Shown here: positions 50,961 to 52,648 of the stretch, piece by piece
Numbering within the stretch: position 1 is the first letter of the stretch
Layout: the number at the start of each line of letters is the position of its first letter
From: Aquabacterium sp.
Lineage (GTDB): Bacteria; Pseudomonadota; Gammaproteobacteria; Burkholderiales; Burkholderiaceae_C
DNA: 52,648 nucleotides
Assembly (NCBI GenBank): GCA_004322345.1
Contig: SCTQ01000333.1
Location: 1-52,648, forward strand
Direction of reading: 5' to 3'
Made by a program: the position numbers and the translations under genes
Notes under the pieces: model-generated
What the model saw: only the letters and a program-made list of their open reading frames with translations
The model's database searches: none
What the model was told of the DNA's origin: nothing

Positions 50961-52307
50961 TCAAATCCGCCCCTGCCGGCGCCACCAGTCGATGACGCCA
51001 TGGGCCGCCGTGCGGCCCGTCGCCATGCATGCGGTCAGCAGGTAGCCGCCGGTGGGCGCCTCCCAGTCCAGCATCTCGCCCGCGCAGAACACGCCGGGTG
51101 CATGGCGCAGCATCAGGTGCTCGTCGAGTGACTCGAAGCACAGGCCGCCGGCCGTGCTGATCGCCTCGTCCAGCGGACGCGGTGCGGCCAGCACCAGGGG
51201 CAGCGACTTCAGCGCCTGCGCCAGCTGCGCCGGATCGTTCATGCGCCCGGCGCCCAGCAGCTCGTGCAGCAACGCCAGCTTCAGGCCCTGGATGCCGAGG
51301 CGGCTCTTCAGGTGGGTGGCCAGGCTGCGCGGGCCGCGGGCGCGCGTGGTCTCGGCCAGCACCTGCTCGGCCGTGTGCGCAGGCAGCAGGTCCAGGTGCA
51401 GGGTGGCGCGGCCGTCGCGCGCGATGGCATCGCGCAACGGTGCGGAGAAGGCGTAGATCAGGCTGCCTTCGACGCCGCCGTCGGTCAGCACGAATTCCCC
51501 TTGCTGGCGGCGCACGGCGCCCTGCGCATCGGTAAAGCTCGCAGCCACCGGCTTGACGGGCTGGCCGGCGTGGCGGGTGCGCAGGTAGTCGCTCCAGCCG
51601 GTGCGGCCCTCGCCGGTGGGTGCGACATCGAAGCCGCAGTTGGCCGGCTGCAGCGCGGCGACCTGCGCGCCCAGCGCCTGCAGCGGCGCCACCCAGTCGC
51701 CGTTGCCGCCCAGGCGCGGCCAGCTGGCGCCGCCCAGGGCCAGCACGGTGGCACCGGCGCGCCGCAGCACCTCGCCTTGCGGCGTGGCGAAGCGCAGTTG
51801 GCCGTCCGCCGTCCAGCCCTGCCAGCGATGGCGGGCGTGCAGCTTGACCCCGGCCGCGTCCAGCCGGCGCAGCCAGGCGCGCAGCAGCGGCGAGGCTTTC
51901 ATCTCGCGCGGGAAGACGCGCCCCGAGCTGCCGACGAAGGTCTCCACGCCCAGGCCTTCGGCCCAGCTACGCAGGGCCTGGGCATCGAAGGCGCGCACGC
52001 TGCGCTCCAGATCGGCGCGACGCGCGCCGTAGCGGTCGAGGAAAGGCTCGATGGATTCGGAGTGGGTGAGATTCAGGCCGCCGCGGCCGGCCAGGAGGAA
52101 CTTGCGCGCCACCGAGGGCATGGCGTCGTACAGCTCGACCCGGGCGCCGGCCTGGGCCAGCACCTCGGCGGCCATCAGGCCCGCGGGCCCGCCGCCGATC
52201 ACGACGGCCTGCGACGGGCTGCCGTCGGCCTCCGGCTGGAGCTGGGCCCGGGCCAGCTCGGTGGATTCGGCCTGCAGCAGCGGGGCCAGTTGATCGGGAG
52301 CGTTCAT
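50961..52307 (-). CDS. FAD-dependent oxidoreductase, TIGR03862/HI0933-like flavoprotein
   Basis: 448 aa. Nucleotide site AVVIGGGPAGLMAAEVLAQA at about 33-52 and KFLLAGRGGLNLTHSE at about 70-85, a block shared by HI0933-like flavoproteins. GGASWPRLGGNGDWVAPL and TDGGVEGSLIYAFSAPLRD are characteristic of the TIGR03862 branch. The C-terminal GVFCAGEMLDWEAPTGGYLL binds FAD again. The reaction is not known. Confidence 0.92.
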   Translation of the reverse strand: MNAPDQLAPLLQAESTELARAQLQPEADGSPSQAVVIGGGPAGLMAAEVLAQAGARVELYDAMPSVARKFLLAGRGGLNLTHSESIEPFLDRYGARRADLERSVRAFDAQALRSWAEGLGVETFVGSSGRVFPREMKASPLLRAWLRRLDAAGVKLHARHRWQGWTADGQLRFATPQGEVLRRAGATVLALGGASWPRLGGNGDWVAPLQALGAQVAALQPANCGFDVAPTGEGRTGWSDYLRTRHAGQPVKPVAASFTDAQGAVRRQQGEFVLTDGGVEGSLIYAFSAPLRDAIARDGRATLHLDLLPAHTAEQVLAETTRARGPRSLATHLKSRLGIQGLKLALLHELLGAGRMNDPAQLAQALKSLPLVLAAPRPLDEAISTAGGLCFESLDEHLMLRHAPGVFCAGEMLDWEAPTGGYLLTACMATGRTAAHGVIDWWRRQGRI

Positions 52308-52371
52308 GGGAGGGGCGTGCGCGTGAGGGCGCTTTGTACCCCAGCTGCCCGCCCGCGGGGCAGCCCCGCGG

Positions 52372-52648
52372 TCAATCCTCGGGCAGGCAGTCGTCGGGCA
52401 ACGCCTCGGGCCGGGGGCTGCTGGGCAACCACAGACCGGACGCGACGGTGACGTCGCGCGTGATCGTGGCCGCCGCCCGGCGCAGCAGCGCGGCCTCGTG
52501 CGCGGTCCACAGGCGGGGCTCGTGCAGTTGTTCCAGGCACAACACACCATGGGCGCGGCCGTTGACCATGAAGGCCGCGTCCAGCAGCGCCCGCACGCCG
52601 AAGCCGGCCAGGTAGTCGGCCGCCAGCTCGTCGAGCTTGGGGTCCTGG
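52372..52648 (-). CDS. GAF-domain protein, C-terminal end (partial)
   Basis: Only the last 91 residues are in the window; the start lies beyond the right edge. RALLDAAFMVNGRAHGVLCL, then HEPRLWTAHEAALLRRAAAT is the end of a GAF ligand-binding domain. It ends with an unstructured tail (PSSPRPEALPDDCLPED). The full protein could be a sensor kinase or a diguanylate cyclase, but the gene ends with the GAF domain, so any output domain must be N-terminal. Confidence 0.75.
   Translation of the reverse strand, partial: QDPKLDELAADYLAGFGVRALLDAAFMVNGRAHGVLCLEQLHEPRLWTAHEAALLRRAAATITRDVTVASGLWLPSSPRPEALPDDCLPED

Overview
The window is about 52.6 kb of very GC-rich DNA with the gene content of a free-living betaproteobacterium. 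Burkholderiales fits best, probably close to Roseateles, Mitsuaria or Rubrivivax. The pointers are an H-NS-type protein with the betaproteobacterial C-terminus, an IF-1 with a longer tail beside a cold-shock gene, a family I true lipase, an ExeA/GspB pair and many LysR, TetR, MarR and AraC regulators. The genus is inferred from protein resemblance only. I saw no rRNA, tRNA, CRISPR array or intact insertion sequence.

Left edge (1-3443) is accessory in character and visibly lower in GC. It holds the N-terminal part of a PHP-ATPase of the TrlF type cut by the window edge, an XRE regulator translationally coupled to an unknown 107-aa protein, a small orphan gene followed by a decayed copy of its own 3' part, and a DUF1016/YhcG PDDEXK nuclease gene carrying two near-perfect DNA palindromes. 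3534-9531 is a locus of an AraC/cupin regulator, a TPR protein, an FAD oxidoreductase, a SAM methyltransferase, a DUF3455 lipoprotein and a broken LysE exporter. A 70-base element is shared by the araC/TPR intergenic region and the methyltransferase leader, with a weaker partial copy before the oxidoreductase. This looks like a small self-contained regulon and is the best candidate for an undescribed system here.

9447-15580 holds small membrane proteins, infA with an unknown partner, cspA, and a trypsin-like protease flanked by two paralogous 74-aa proteins, then a UvrD/Rep helicase. 15613-23626 holds DUF72, an outer-membrane barrel, a chemoreceptor, H-NS, Glu/Leu dehydrogenase and the GspB/ExeA pair. 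24040-27544 is a tightly coupled three-gene operon of a ThDP enzyme and two citrate-synthase-like proteins that appear to lack the usual catalytic histidine motif. 27546-38699 carries two kinase/response-regulator pairs, a LysR/enoyl-CoA hydratase pair, small enzymes, and a coupled pair made of an exported HSAGN-motif protein and a membrane-anchored partner.

38867-46395 has a second GFA protein, a motility-type small protein, a DUF748 protein, a 53-codon gene with its own terminator, and a fatty-acyl/aromatic catabolism-like cluster (MaoC, thiolase, MFS, thioesterase, TetR, SDR). 46628-52648 has a TetR gene, a family I lipase with no adjacent foldase, a MarR regulator, a class I methyltransferase, a phasin-like protein with a histone-like tail, a TIGR03862-type flavoprotein and the end of a GAF protein.
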